The notes under the pieces: generated by a model
What the model was told of the DNA's origin: nothing
Database searches by the model: none
Seen by the model: the letters and a program-made list of their open reading frames with translations, nothing else
Assembly (NCBI RefSeq): GCF_003236305.1
Contig: NZ_POTX01000011.1
Span: 1 to 53,055 of the forward strand
From: Micromonospora endophytica
GTDB lineage: Bacteria; Actinomycetota; Actinomycetes; Mycobacteriales; Micromonosporaceae
Length of the DNA: 53,055 nucleotides
Direction: 5' to 3'
Position numbers and translations under genes: made by a program
In this document: positions 1 to 8,803 of the stretch, piece after piece
How the letters are laid out: every line of letters starts with the position of its first letter
How positions within the stretch are numbered: the stretch's first letter is position 1

Positions 1-999
1 GGCGGTGGCTACCAGGTGGGCGGCGGCCAGGTCGGACTGGTAGGTGAAGAGCAGCCGGGTCAGGTCGTACGCCAGTTGGTCCGGCATGTCCGCGCTGACC
101 AGGATCATGTTCGCCACCGTCACGGTGGGGGTGCCGGCGACCGTGTCGTAGGTCTTTCGGGGCAGCTCGGCGGTGGTGTAGACCGAGCCGTGGGTGGCGC
201 TGAGCGGCTCGATCAGGTTGGCGACCGGCAGCAGGGCGAACCGGTCCCGGGCACCGCCCAGCAGGTCGGCGATGCCCGGGGTGGGCAGTCCGCCGGAGAA
301 GAACATCGCGTCCAGGGTGCCGGCGCGCATCCGGGCCACCGTCTCCGGCAGCGACAACCGGGCCCGGCGTACGTCCCGGTCCGGATCGAGACCGGCGGCG
401 GTGAGCAGCCGGCCGGCGATGACGTCGGTGCCGGATTTCGGTGAGCCGGTGGAGACCCGCATGCCACGCAGTGCCGCCACGTTCGTGATCTGGGCGTCGA
501 CCCGGACGATCACGTGCGTGTAGTTGCTGTAGACCCGGGCCAGGGCCCGGACCGGCTGGGGTCGGCCGGCGAAGGCGCCACGTCCGGCGATGGCGTCGGC
601 GGCCGTGTCGGCGAGGCTGAAGGCGATCTCCATGTCGCCCTCGACCAGCCGGGTGATGTTCTCCCCGGAGGCACCTGTCGGTTCGGCACGGGCCTCGTAG
701 CCGGGCAGGTGACGGCTGATCACGTCGGCGTACCCGCCGCCGAGCTGGTAGTACACGCCTGTGGTGTTGCCGGTGGCCAGGAAGATCCGCCCGTCGTGCC
801 ACGCCTGCGGCGGTGGGGTCTCGTCGGTGCCGTTGCCGCAACCGGCGGTCAGCCCGACCGCCAACCCCACCGCCAGCAGTGCCGCCAGCAGGCGCCGTCG
901 CGGGCTTGTGCCGGTCCGGGCTGCTCGGCCTGACCGGGCTGTTGCACCGCCCGACCGCTGAGTGTCGTGCGGCGGATCCACTCGGCGACGCTCACTCAT
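1..999 (-). CDS. TAXI-family TRAP transporter solute-binding lipoprotein, partial (C-terminus outside window)
   Basis: Extracytoplasmic substrate-binding component of a TRAP-TAXI importer; the substrate is unknown. Reading the minus strand from ATG at 999 gives 333 codons with no stop before the window edge. There is an Arg-rich cytosolic lead of about 45 residues, a hydrophobic stretch (LLAALLAVGLAVGLTAGC) ending in a lipobox Cys, then the TAXI signature region with TGNTTGVYYQLGGGYADVI and GEN-ITRLVEGDMEIAFSLAD. The ATG overlaps the stop of the roadblock gene (ATGA), so translation is coupled. It is a paralogue of the TAXI protein at 3812-4831: both have FSL-D-A, then NYT-V-VR, then a GSP-SGTEVIA-like stretch. 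A second binding protein at the end of a TRAP operon, after signalling genes, is unusual; it could be a sensor input instead of a transport component. Confidence 0.88.
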   Translation of the reverse strand, partial: MSERRRVDPPHDTQRSGGATARSGRAARTGTSPRRRLLAALLAVGLAVGLTAGCGNGTDETPPPQAWHDGRIFLATGNTTGVYYQLGGGYADVISRHLPGYEARAEPTGASGENITRLVEGDMEIAFSLADTAADAIAGRGAFAGRPQPVRALARVYSNYTHVIVRVDAQITNVAALRGMRVSTGSPKSGTDVIAGRLLTAAGLDPDRDVRRARLSLPETVARMRAGTLDAMFFSGGLPTPGIADLLGGARDRFALLPVANLIEPLSATHGSVYTTAELPRKTYDTVAGTPTVTVANMILVSADMPDQLAYDLTRLLFTYQSDLAAAHLVATA

Positions 1000-1388
1000 G
1001 CCCTGACCGCCGGTTCCAGGGCTTCGGCGACCCGCTGAACCAGGGTGGCCGTCTCGTAGCCGATCTGGCCCAGGTCGCAGCCGGAGGCGGCCAGCACCCC
1101 GAGCAGGGCCCGGTCGCCGACCGCCATCACCAGCAGCACCCCGCCGTCCATGTCGACGATCTGCTGCCGGACCCGGCCGGCGGACATCAGTCGGGCGGCA
1201 CCGACGGTCAGGCTGGCCAGGCCACTGATCACGGCGGAGAGCTGATCCGCCTGGTCGGTGGAGAGACGAGGTGAGGCCGCCAACCGCAGTCCGTCTCCGG
1301 AGACGGCGAGGGCGTGCGACACGTCCGGGACGTGCTCGGCGAAGTTCGCCAGGAGCCAGTCGAGTCCGGGGCTGACATTTGTCATCAT
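996..1388 (-). CDS. Roadblock/LC7 domain protein (CvnB-like)
   Basis: A 130-residue single-domain roadblock/LC7 protein, the family that in actinobacterial conservons accompanies a sensor ATPase and a small GTPase. Recognisable features are the N-terminal helix (LDWLLANFAEHVPDVSHALA), the strand SGDGLRLAASPRL, the helix with ADQLSAVISGLASLTVGAA, and the strand MDGGVLLVMAVGDRALLGVL. Its ATG overlaps the stop of the upstream sensor ATPase, and its own stop overlaps the start of the second TAXI lipoprotein, so all three are coupled. The DUF742 and GTPase genes that normally complete a conservon are absent in the visible sequence. Role in the complex is inferred from the family. Confidence 0.88.
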   Translation of the reverse strand: MMTNVSPGLDWLLANFAEHVPDVSHALAVSGDGLRLAASPRLSTDQADQLSAVISGLASLTVGAARLMSAGRVRQQIVDMDGGVLLVMAVGDRALLGVLAASGCDLGQIGYETATLVQRVAEALEPAVRA

Positions 1389-3748
1389 GAGGGCCTCCCG
1401 GTGGGTTTCGTCTGGTTACGTCGTGTCGCGGAGGCGACCCCGGCGGAGAGGGCGGACAACCGGGCCCGTACCACCTCGGGGTCGAGCAGGTCGGTGCCGC
1501 TCTGCTGGTCCGGCAGGTCGTGCAGTTCGGCCTGGAGTCCGTCTCCGCGTACCCGTCGGGGCAGACCGGCCCTCGTGGTGCCGGGCGGCACCGCACCGTT
1601 CGCCGCCGGTGGGGAGCCGTTCGCCGTGGACCAGGACGTCGTCGGCAGTGTCATGGTCGGGGCCTGATGCACGTTGAACCGTTCCGACGAGGCGGTGACC
1701 AGGTCCAGTCTGGGCGGTGCCGGGACCGCCCGTGCGGACTCGACCCCCCGGGGCCGGAACCAGGCGCCTGCTGTCGGCGCGGTGGAGCGTGGGCCGATCG
1801 GGGGGCGGCCGTTGACCTCCTCGGCCCGGGTGAGCAGCGTCTCCGGCACGTCCACCTGGGCCACCATGCCGCCACCGGTGCTGTGCAGCCGCACCTGGAT
1901 GCCGTGCCGGGCGGCCAGGTGTGCCACCACGTGCAGGCCCATGCTGCCGGCTGCCGCGCTGGAGAGCATGGCGGGTGCGCGCAGCCGCTCGTTGATCTCG
2001 GCCAGCCGACCGTCGCGGACCCCGATGCCCTGGTCGTGTACGCGCAGGGTGAGCCCGTCGACGGTACGCCGACCGTCCACGTGCACCGGTGCCTGTGGCG
2101 GTGAGTACGCGGTGGCGTTCTCCAGCAACTCGGCCAGCAGGTGGACCAGGTTGCCCACCGCCGAGCCCTGCACCGCGACGGTGGGTACGTCGATCTCTAC
2201 CCGGGCGTACTCCTCGATCTCCGAGGCGGCACCCCGTACGACGTCGGCCAGCAGGTGTGTTCCCTCGTGTGACCGGCCGAGTTCGCCACCGGCGAGGACC
2301 AGCAGGTTCTCCCCGTTGCGCCGCATCCGGGCGGCGAGGTGGTCGAGCGCGAAGAGCCGAGCCAGCGCGTCCGGATCGGTCTCCTCCTGCTCGAACTCGT
2401 CGAGCAGCCGCAACTGCCGGGTGATCAGGGTCCGGATCCGGCGGGCCAGCGCCTCGACCATCCGGGTCACGTCCATCCGCAACTCGGCCTGCTCGCCGGC
2501 GAGCCGCAGCGCGGCCCGGTTGACCGTGTCGAACGCCTCGGCCACCTGGGCGATCTCGTCGCGTCCCCGGCTGATGCCGGCGGTGAGCTGCGACGCCGGG
2601 CCTTCCGGCCGGCTGCTGTCGCCGGCCGAGATCGCGGTGATCCGTTCCGGCAGTTCCCGGTGCGCCATGGCGAGCGCGGCGTGCCGCAGCCGGCGCAGCC
2701 GGCGGCTGGTGCGTACCGCCAGCAGGGCGGCGGCGCCCAGCGAGACCACCGCCAGCGCCCCGGCGGAGCCGCCGGTGACGAGGGCGCGGCGGCGGGCCTC
2801 GGCGGCCAACTCGACGGCGCGGCTGTCGAGTTCGTCGGAGAGTTCCCGGCCCAGCAGGTTGAGCCGGCGGATGGCTCCGCTCTGGGCCACGTGCCAGGCG
2901 TCGGCGTCGGTGGCGAGCGCGGCCGGTTCGGTTTCGGCGTTCAACGCGCTGTCGCGCATCCGCCGGGCGGTGGAGACATCGATGCCGGTGAACAGCCGGG
3001 TGTACGCGGCGGTCGCGGGTTCCCCGGCGATCCGGGAGAACTCGGCCTGCCGCTGTTCCTGCGCGCCCCGCAACCGGCCGAGTTGGGCGAGTTCGCCCTC
3101 GGCCAGGCGGCCCCGGGCGAAGACGGTCCGCAGCAGGTCGCGTTCCAGCGCGGCCAGATGCTCCTGGGCGGTGACCGCGGCGACCTCGCGGGCCTGGTTG
3201 GCCAGCTCGGGGTCGCGGAGCTGGGCGGGCAGCGCGTCGGCGACGACGAGCAGCGACTCGGCCAGCGCCACGTAGACGCCGTCGGAGGTGTCGACCCGCA
3301 GCGCGGCGATCCGGGCCTGGTCGAGCTGGTCGAGGTGTTCGGCCACGCCGTCCAACGCCCGACCCAGGTCGGGCGCGGCGGTACGGGCCTCGGAACTGGC
3401 GGACCGGTAACGGTCGGCAGCGGTGTCCACGCGCCGCCGCTGGGCGTCGACGAGCGGGCGGCCGGACGTCCCGCCGCGCAGGCGCAGGGCGGCGGTCTCG
3501 GCGAGTTCCCGCTCCAACTCGTGGACCAGGGACACGGTGGCGGTGGCGGTGCCGGCCAGGATCCGGGCGCGGTGCGCGTCGGCGGAGGCGGAGAGCGCGT
3601 TGCCGGTCTGGATCGCGCCCAGCACGACCAGACCGACCGTGGCCACCAGGATCGGTGCGAGCAGTTGGGTACGTACCGACCAGAGCCGGTCGGTGTGCCC
3701 GGCTGGACGGTTGTGCCGGCGTACGCGGGCCAGGGTGGGCAGCGGCAC
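1385..3748 (-). CDS. NIT-domain sensor histidine-kinase-like ATPase (CvnA-like)
   Basis: A 787-residue membrane sensor. There is a first transmembrane segment near residues 29-50 (LLAPILVATVGLVVLGAI), a long extracytoplasmic helical region of the nitrate/nitrite-sensing (NIT) type to about residue 325, a second membrane segment (GSAGALAVVSLGAAALLAV), a HAMP-like linker, then a dimerisation region and a GHKL ATPase domain. The ATPase has an N-box (HLLAELLENATAYSPP), a G1 box (VHDQGIGV) and a G2-like region. No textbook phospho-acceptor H-box is obvious, which is usual for CvnA-type proteins. The C-terminal 120 residues look disordered and Pro/Arg-rich. Start is GTG with GGGAG about 10 bases upstream. 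It lies 63 bp after the TAXI gene and is ATGA-coupled to the roadblock gene, suggesting it reports on, or responds to, TRAP substrate. Confidence 0.88.
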   Translation of the reverse strand: MPLPTLARVRRHNRPAGHTDRLWSVRTQLLAPILVATVGLVVLGAIQTGNALSASADAHRARILAGTATATVSLVHELERELAETAALRLRGGTSGRPLVDAQRRRVDTAADRYRSASSEARTAAPDLGRALDGVAEHLDQLDQARIAALRVDTSDGVYVALAESLLVVADALPAQLRDPELANQAREVAAVTAQEHLAALERDLLRTVFARGRLAEGELAQLGRLRGAQEQRQAEFSRIAGEPATAAYTRLFTGIDVSTARRMRDSALNAETEPAALATDADAWHVAQSGAIRRLNLLGRELSDELDSRAVELAAEARRRALVTGGSAGALAVVSLGAAALLAVRTSRRLRRLRHAALAMAHRELPERITAISAGDSSRPEGPASQLTAGISRGRDEIAQVAEAFDTVNRAALRLAGEQAELRMDVTRMVEALARRIRTLITRQLRLLDEFEQEETDPDALARLFALDHLAARMRRNGENLLVLAGGELGRSHEGTHLLADVVRGAASEIEEYARVEIDVPTVAVQGSAVGNLVHLLAELLENATAYSPPQAPVHVDGRRTVDGLTLRVHDQGIGVRDGRLAEINERLRAPAMLSSAAAGSMGLHVVAHLAARHGIQVRLHSTGGGMVAQVDVPETLLTRAEEVNGRPPIGPRSTAPTAGAWFRPRGVESARAVPAPPRLDLVTASSERFNVHQAPTMTLPTTSWSTANGSPPAANGAVPPGTTRAGLPRRVRGDGLQAELHDLPDQQSGTDLLDPEVVRARLSALSAGVASATRRNQTKPTGRPS

Positions 3749-3811
3749 GGGGTTTCTCCCGGGGTCGGGGTGACCGGGCCGGGTGTCGCCACCCGGCCCG
3801 GTCGCCGTCGG

Positions 3812-4831
3812 TCAGCTCGCGCCGAGGTCCGCAAGCGCCTTGACCGCGCCCCGGTGCAGGCCGACCGGGTCGGTCTTGCGGGCACTGTCCAGGGCGATGC
3901 CGTTGGCGGCGGGGTTCGCCTGGGCCAGCGCTTCCTTCCGCTGGAACACGGTGCGGGTGATGGCGCAGGCCACGTTGGCGTCGAGGTCCTTGCGCACCAG
4001 CAGCACGTTCGGGACCACGATGGTCGGGGTGTCCGCCGCGGTGGCGTAGGTGTCCTTGCTGATCGTGCCGGCCTGGTACGCGGGGTTCAGCTCGCTCAGC
4101 TTGGGCAGCAGCGGCGTGATGTCGAGGAACTTCACCGTGTCGCCGGCGGTGGTGAACAGGTCGGTGATCCCGCCGGTGGGCAGGCCGCCGGACCAGAAGA
4201 AGCCGTCCACGGTGCCGTCCTTGACCCCCTCGACCGTCTTGGTCAGGTCGAGTCGCTGGGCCTGCACGTCGCTGGCGGGGTCGAGGCCGGCGGCCTCCAG
4301 CAGCCGGTTGGCGATGACCTCGGTGCCGGACTTGGGGGAGCCGGTGGAGATCTTCTTGCCCTTCATGTCGGCCACCGAGTCGATGCCCGAGTCGGCCCGG
4401 ACGACCACCTGGGTGTAGTTGTCGTAGATCCGGGCCAGCGCCTCGACCGGCTGGGGGGCGGTGAAGCTCTCCTTGCCCTGCACCGCGTTGACCGCGGTGT
4501 CGAACAGGGAGAACGCCACGTCGTACTGGCCGCCGACGAGCTGTTCGATGTTCTGCACGGAGGCGCCGGTCTCCGCCGCGGTGCCGGTCAGCCGACCGCC
4601 GGTGCTGTCGGCGAGTTGACCGGCCAGGGCGTTGCCGACCACGTAGTAGACGCCGGTGGCGTTGCCGGTGGCGATGCCCACCCGGGTGTTCTCGGCCACC
4701 TCGCAGGTGACGGCACTCGTGGTGTCGTCGGTGGCGGCGGCGCCTTGACGGCCCCCGCAGCCAGCGGCGCCGGTCGCGACGAGGGCGAAGGCTCCCAGCC
4801 CCGCCGCGAACCGCACGTCGATCCGTCTCAC
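3812..4831 (-). CDS. TAXI-family TRAP transporter solute-binding lipoprotein
   Basis: Substrate-binding component of the TRAP-TAXI importer encoded with the upstream fused permease. It is 339 residues, the usual length. The signal peptide with lipobox (ALVATGAAGC) places the lipidated Cys near residue 25. The TAXI core begins at RVGIATGNATGVYYVVGNAL and continues with IEQLVGGQYDVAFSLFDTA and DNYTQVVVRADSGI. Family members bind small anions such as glutamate or other dicarboxylates, but nothing here fixes the substrate. The GTG start is preferred because it gives a clean signal peptide and overlaps the permease stop as GTGA; an Arg-rich upstream extension in the same frame is not plausible. 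Confidence 0.93.
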   Translation of the reverse strand: MRRIDVRFAAGLGAFALVATGAAGCGGRQGAAATDDTTSAVTCEVAENTRVGIATGNATGVYYVVGNALAGQLADSTGGRLTGTAAETGASVQNIEQLVGGQYDVAFSLFDTAVNAVQGKESFTAPQPVEALARIYDNYTQVVVRADSGIDSVADMKGKKISTGSPKSGTEVIANRLLEAAGLDPASDVQAQRLDLTKTVEGVKDGTVDGFFWSGGLPTGGITDLFTTAGDTVKFLDITPLLPKLSELNPAYQAGTISKDTYATAADTPTIVVPNVLLVRKDLDANVACAITRTVFQRKEALAQANPAANGIALDSARKTDPVGLHRGAVKALADLGAS

Positions 4832-7125
4832 TCTTGCTCCTTCCCAGGTCGTGCCGGTTGTCCGGCTCGCGTTCCGCCGGTGGCCCCGGCAGATCCGCGT
4901 CGTAGGTACACACCCGCCGCCAGGACGCCGGCCAGCACGACGCCGATCGCGACGGGGACAGGTTCCAGCCAGAGCAGCGTCAGCCCGGCGATCGCGCCGA
5001 GCACCCGCTCCGGAACGCCGGCCGGGCCCACGCCGGGCAGCCAGCCACCCGACGCGACGGCCAACACCGCCACGCTGAGGGCGGTGACCGCGGTGGCGAC
5101 CAGGATCCGCTGCGGGCCGCCGATGCCGAGCAGGCCGAGTCCGGTCGGGGTGACCACGAAGGCCAGCGGGATCAGGTACGCCGGCAGCGCGTACCGCAGG
5201 GTGTGCCACATGGTCGGCACCACCCGGCCGCCGGTGACCGCGGCGGCGGCGACCGCGGCCAGCGCGGTCGGCGGCGACACCTCGGACAGCACCGCGAAGT
5301 AGAAGACGAACATCGCGGCGGCCGGGGCGTGGACGCCGAGACCGAGCAGGGCCGGACCGATGATCACCCAACCGATCACGAAGGACGCGGTGACCGGTAC
5401 GGCCAGACCGAGCAGGCTGAGCGCCACGGCGGCGAGCAGGGCGGTGAGGGCGAGCACCACCGCCGGTTCGGAGCTGACCGCGCCGGCGGCGTTGACAAGT
5501 AACGCGGCGGCCTGCGGGCCGAGGCCGGTCTTGGTGGTGGTGGCGGTGATGATGCCGGCCGCCGCGCACACCACGGCGACGGCGAGCACGCCGCGTACGC
5601 CGCCGGAGAGGGCGGCGACGAGCCGGGCCGGGGTGAGTCGGTGCCGCCGGTCCAGCAGGGACAGGACGACCGCGATCACGGTGGCCAGTACCACGGCGCG
5701 GGTGGCCGACACGCCCATCGCCAGCAGCCCGACGATGGCCAGCAACGAGGCGAAGTGGTACCCGGAGCGGGCCAGCAGCCGCCAGGCGGAACCGGCCTCC
5801 AGCGCTGCCGGCCGGACGCCGCAGCGCCGTGCGTCGATCTCCACCGAGAGCACGATGCCGAGGTAGTAGAGGACTGTCGGCACCATCGCCCAGCCGAGCA
5901 CCCGCAGGTAGGACACGCCGAGGTACTCGGCGATGATGAAGGCGGCCGCGCCGAGCGTCGGCGGGGAGAGGATCGCCCCCACGCCGGCCGCGGCGAGCAT
6001 CCCGCCGGCCCGTTCCGCCGGGTAGCCGGCGCGGCGCAGGATCGGCCAGGTGACCGCGCCGATGCTCACCGTCGTCGCCGCGCCCGAGCCGGAGACGGTG
6101 CCGAGCAGGAAGCCGGAGGCCACCGCCGTACGGCCGGCGGCGGTGCGGGACCGCCGGAACGCCGCGGCGGAGAGGTCCACGAAGAACCGGCCCGCGCCGG
6201 AGAGGTCGAGCACCGCCCCGTAGATGGTGAACAGCACGATGTACGTGGCCGCCACGTCCAGCGGGGTGCCGTAGAACCCGCTGTCGGAGTTGTAGAAGGC
6301 GTCCACGAGCTGCCCGAAGTCCAACCCGGCGTGGGCCACCGCCCAGGTCTGCGGCAGCAGGCCACCGTAGTAGCCGTACCCCAGGAAGAGCAGGCAGACC
6401 GCGGGCAGGATCCAGCCGGTGGTGCGGCGGCACGCCTCCAGCAGCAGCAACAGCAGGACGGTGCCCATCGCCACGTCCATGCCGACGAGCAGGCCCTGCC
6501 GGTCGAGGAAGGCGTCGTAGCCGCCGCCACCGCCGAACAGGGTGACCGGCAGCACCGGGTAGAGGCAGCCGGCCAGCGCGACGGCGGCCAGCACCCAGTC
6601 GACCCGGCTCGGCCCGGAGCGTCCGGAGCCCGACCCGCCGCCGACCGCGCCGGCCCGGCCGGGGGAAAGGTCGGCCGGGGACCGGCGCAGCCGGTGGGGG
6701 AGCCGCAGGTCGGCCGGGTAGGCCAGGAAGACCAGCGGGAGTACGCCGGCCAGGAAGTAGATCAGGTAGTACTTGCTGCCCTGGGCGAGCGGCCGGAACA
6801 CCTGCCAGAGCGCGAGCAGGGCGACGACCAGCGTCGCGGCGGTCAGGATCGCGGCGACCGGACCGGAGAGCGTCCGGCCGGGTTTCTCCTCCTCGAACCG
6901 GGTCGCCAGTTCGCGGGGGTCCACCACGGGCGGCCGGTCGGTGCCGGTGGACGGTGTCGCTGGTGGGTCGTGGCGCGGTGGCGTGGTGGGGGTCTCCCGA
7001 TCGATCTCCGCCACGCGGGGCCGGGGGCCCTTCGCCTCGGGTCCGGAATCTTCGCTGAATCGGATAGCCGACACGATGGGGGACAATACGCGAATTGGCT
7101 CCGCGTTGGGAACATTGTCGATCAT
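4828..7125 (-). CDS. TRAP transporter fused permease subunit (4TM/12TM)
   Basis: Ion-gradient-driven inner-membrane permease in which the small (4TM) and large (12TM) TRAP subunits are fused, the form normally paired with TAXI binding proteins. It has 765 residues with about 85 hydrophilic N-terminal residues followed by many hydrophobic segments. A conserved-looking loop rich in small residues (LLGTVSGSGAATTVSIGAVT) lies near residue 340, and there are Pro/Gly-rich large-subunit loops (GVGAILSPPTLGAAAF; FAVLSEVSPPTALAAVAAAA). First gene of the minus-strand operon. The ATG at 7125 has a GAAAGG immediately next to it, which is too close for an ideal ribosome site, so a start somewhat downstream within the poorly conserved N-terminus is possible. 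Confidence 0.92.
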   Translation of the reverse strand: MIDNVPNAEPIRVLSPIVSAIRFSEDSGPEAKGPRPRVAEIDRETPTTPPRHDPPATPSTGTDRPPVVDPRELATRFEEEKPGRTLSGPVAAILTAATLVVALLALWQVFRPLAQGSKYYLIYFLAGVLPLVFLAYPADLRLPHRLRRSPADLSPGRAGAVGGGSGSGRSGPSRVDWVLAAVALAGCLYPVLPVTLFGGGGGYDAFLDRQGLLVGMDVAMGTVLLLLLLEACRRTTGWILPAVCLLFLGYGYYGGLLPQTWAVAHAGLDFGQLVDAFYNSDSGFYGTPLDVAATYIVLFTIYGAVLDLSGAGRFFVDLSAAAFRRSRTAAGRTAVASGFLLGTVSGSGAATTVSIGAVTWPILRRAGYPAERAGGMLAAAGVGAILSPPTLGAAAFIIAEYLGVSYLRVLGWAMVPTVLYYLGIVLSVEIDARRCGVRPAALEAGSAWRLLARSGYHFASLLAIVGLLAMGVSATRAVVLATVIAVVLSLLDRRHRLTPARLVAALSGGVRGVLAVAVVCAAAGIITATTTKTGLGPQAAALLVNAAGAVSSEPAVVLALTALLAAVALSLLGLAVPVTASFVIGWVIIGPALLGLGVHAPAAAMFVFYFAVLSEVSPPTALAAVAAAAVTGGRVVPTMWHTLRYALPAYLIPLAFVVTPTGLGLLGIGGPQRILVATAVTALSVAVLAVASGGWLPGVGPAGVPERVLGAIAGLTLLWLEPVPVAIGVVLAGVLAAGVYLRRGSAGATGGTRAGQPARPGKEQE

Positions 7126-7652
7126 CCTTTCTCTGAGTGACTTTCATTTTGTTCTAGTCACTCACTGGAGTGAATAATTCAGAATTCCTTTCGCGATCGG
7201 CGGGGACGTGCCGATGGGGGTCGGCCGAGACTTCGGGAGAGGGCTACCTGCCCGCCCGTTTTGTGGCATCGATGGCATTCTGAAGGCCGATTTCAACCAG
7301 GTAAAAACTTATCGTCATGATTACCCTGAGTGTAAATCCTCGCGCGCTGCGTTCATGTAGGGGATCGCGTCACCGGCCGGTGAGCCCCGGGCTCCCTGCC
7401 GTCGGATGTCCCGCCCGGCCCGTGCGCGCATTCGGTGATCCGGCCCCCGTAATTGATGGAACCGTGTCTTTCTGGGAACCATGGAGTCCGCATTTCCCGC
7501 CGAATAGGGATCGCGGCGATCGCGCGTCCCCCGAACCGGAGTGGGAGCGTCCCGTGGCGGGACCGATCGCGACAGTGGTGTGTTGGCGGGTTATCCGAGG
7601 TCCCTGACCGGGCATGTGAGGCAGGCGTTGGCACCGAGCTTGAGGAGGGGCG
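7126..7652. promoter_or_regulatory. Divergent promoter region between the TRAP operon and yihY-like gene
   Basis: 527 bp with no convincing gene. Bases 7060-7200 are markedly AT-richer than the rest of the window, as expected for the TRAP promoter on the minus strand. Three copies of a GAGTGA/TCACTC half-site lie next to the permease start: GAGTGACT at 7135-7142, its exact complement AGTCACTC at 7156-7163, and GAGTGA at 7168-7173. This layout resembles an operator. A perfect 14-bp palindrome (TCACCGGCCGGTGA) sits at 7370-7383. A second AT-rich patch at 7290-7340 may serve the rightward gene. No transcription start can be fixed by eye. Confidence 0.45.
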
Positions 7653-8777
7653 ATGGGCTCCGCGTCTTCCCGTCCGGACGGACACGATCCGCAACGGCGG
7701 CCCGCCGCCACCCGGTCCGCGGCCGATGAGCGACCGGACGCCGACCGCGAGATGCCGGAGCGTGGGCGACCGGACCGCGACGTCTCTGACCTCGACCGCG
7801 ACGCGCCGGAGCATCCGGCGAAACTGTCGGGGCGCGAATGGTGGGCGGCGCTGCGCCGGACGGTGCGGGAGTTCAGCGACGACCGGCTGACCGACTGGGC
7901 CGCCGCGCTCACCTACTACGGGGTGCTGTCGATCTTCCCCGGCCTGCTGGTCCTGGTCTCGTTGCTGGGCCTGCTCGGGCCCGGTGCCACCCAGGGGGTC
8001 CGGGACACCGTCGGGGAGGCGGTGCCGGAGCAGAACATCCGCCAGATCCTCGACGCCGCCCTCGAACAGGCCCAGCAGAACGGCGGGCTGGCCGGGGTCG
8101 CCGCGATCGTCGGTCTGCTGGCCGCCTTCTGGTCGGCCTCCGGTTACGTGGCGGCCTTCATGCGGGCCGCCAACACGATCTACGACGTGCCGGAGGGGCG
8201 GCCGGTCTGGAAGACCCTGCCGATCCGGGTCGGGGTGACCGCCGTGATCGGCCTGCTGCTGCTGGCCAGCGCCGTGATCGTGGTCTTCACCGGCCGGTTC
8301 GCCGAGCAGGTCGGCTCCGCCATCGGCGTCGGTCGGACGGCGGTGACGGTCTGGGACATCGCCAAGTGGCCGGTGCTGCTGCTCCTGGTCAGCCTGATGT
8401 TCGCGATCCTCTACTGGGCGTCGCCGAACGCCCGGCAGGGTGGCTTCCGCTGGGTGAGCCCCGGTGGGGTGCTGGCGGTGCTGCTCTGGTTGCTGGTCTC
8501 TGCGGGCTTCGCGCTGTATGTCGCCAACTTCGGTTCGTACAACAAGACCTACGGCGCGCTCGCCGGTGTGATCATCTTCCTGGTCTGGCTCTGGTTGAGC
8601 AACGTGGCGATCCTGCTCGGCGCGGAGTTCGACGCCGAACTGGCGCGGGCTCGGGCGGTCGCGGCCGGACTGCGCCCGGCCGATCGGGAGCCGTACGTCG
8701 AACTGCGCGACGACCGCAAGCTCCACGGCGACCGCAAGCCGCGTACCGAGGCACACCCAGGCCGAAGTGCCGATTGA
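7653..8777 (+). CDS. YihY/virulence factor BrkB family membrane protein
   Basis: Integral membrane protein of the YihY/BrkB family; the molecular function of the family is not settled. It has 374 residues: an acidic/Arg-rich N-terminal tail of about 55 residues, then the family core starting at WWAALRRTVREFSDDRLTDW, with the characteristic ALTYYGVLSIFPGLLVLVSL. Further hydrophobic segments include AAIVGLLAAFWSASGYVAAF, VTAVIGLLLLASAVIVVF and GVIIFLVWLWLSNVAILLGA. About six membrane spans can be counted, the family norm. The tail after AEFDAELARARA is hydrophilic. The ATG follows GAGGAGGGGCG, a strong ribosome site. It stands alone between two divergent or separately regulated units. Confidence 0.92.
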   Translation: MGSASSRPDGHDPQRRPAATRSAADERPDADREMPERGRPDRDVSDLDRDAPEHPAKLSGREWWAALRRTVREFSDDRLTDWAAALTYYGVLSIFPGLLVLVSLLGLLGPGATQGVRDTVGEAVPEQNIRQILDAALEQAQQNGGLAGVAAIVGLLAAFWSASGYVAAFMRAANTIYDVPEGRPVWKTLPIRVGVTAVIGLLLLASAVIVVFTGRFAEQVGSAIGVGRTAVTVWDIAKWPVLLLLVSLMFAILYWASPNARQGGFRWVSPGGVLAVLLWLLVSAGFALYVANFGSYNKTYGALAGVIIFLVWLWLSNVAILLGAEFDAELARARAVAAGLRPADREPYVELRDDRKLHGDRKPRTEAHPGRSAD

Positions 8778-8781
8778 GCGG

Positions 8782-8803
8782 CTTTTGCTAGATCCAGCAA
8801 AAG
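8782..8803. promoter_or_regulatory. Candidate operator of the ROK repressor
   Basis: A perfect inverted repeat, CTTTTGCT then 6 bases then AGCAAAAG, lies 113 bp upstream of the ROK repressor gene. It is flanked by a second pair, GAGCGG at 8776-8781 and CCGCTC at 8815-8820. Low GC in the arms and position ahead of a ROK repressor and sugar-importer operon suggest autoregulation. The 8-mer CTTTTGCT recurs at 35030-35037 upstream of the ThuA-dehydrogenase fusion gene. It also follows the end of the yihY-like gene closely, so a role as a transcript end cannot be excluded, but there is no T-run. Confidence 0.5.

Noticed and set aside
2339-5302. A 987-codon open frame on the plus strand opposite the sensor ATPase and TAXI genes
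   Set aside because: It is a mirror of high-GC coding DNA: composition is Gly/Arg/Pro/His-rich, no domain is recognisable, and the minus-strand frames have motifs, starts and overlaps.
7317-7607. Short plus-strand frame in the TRAP/YihY intergenic region
   Set aside because: No ribosome site, Arg/Pro-rich composition, and it covers palindromes and AT-rich promoter-like DNA.
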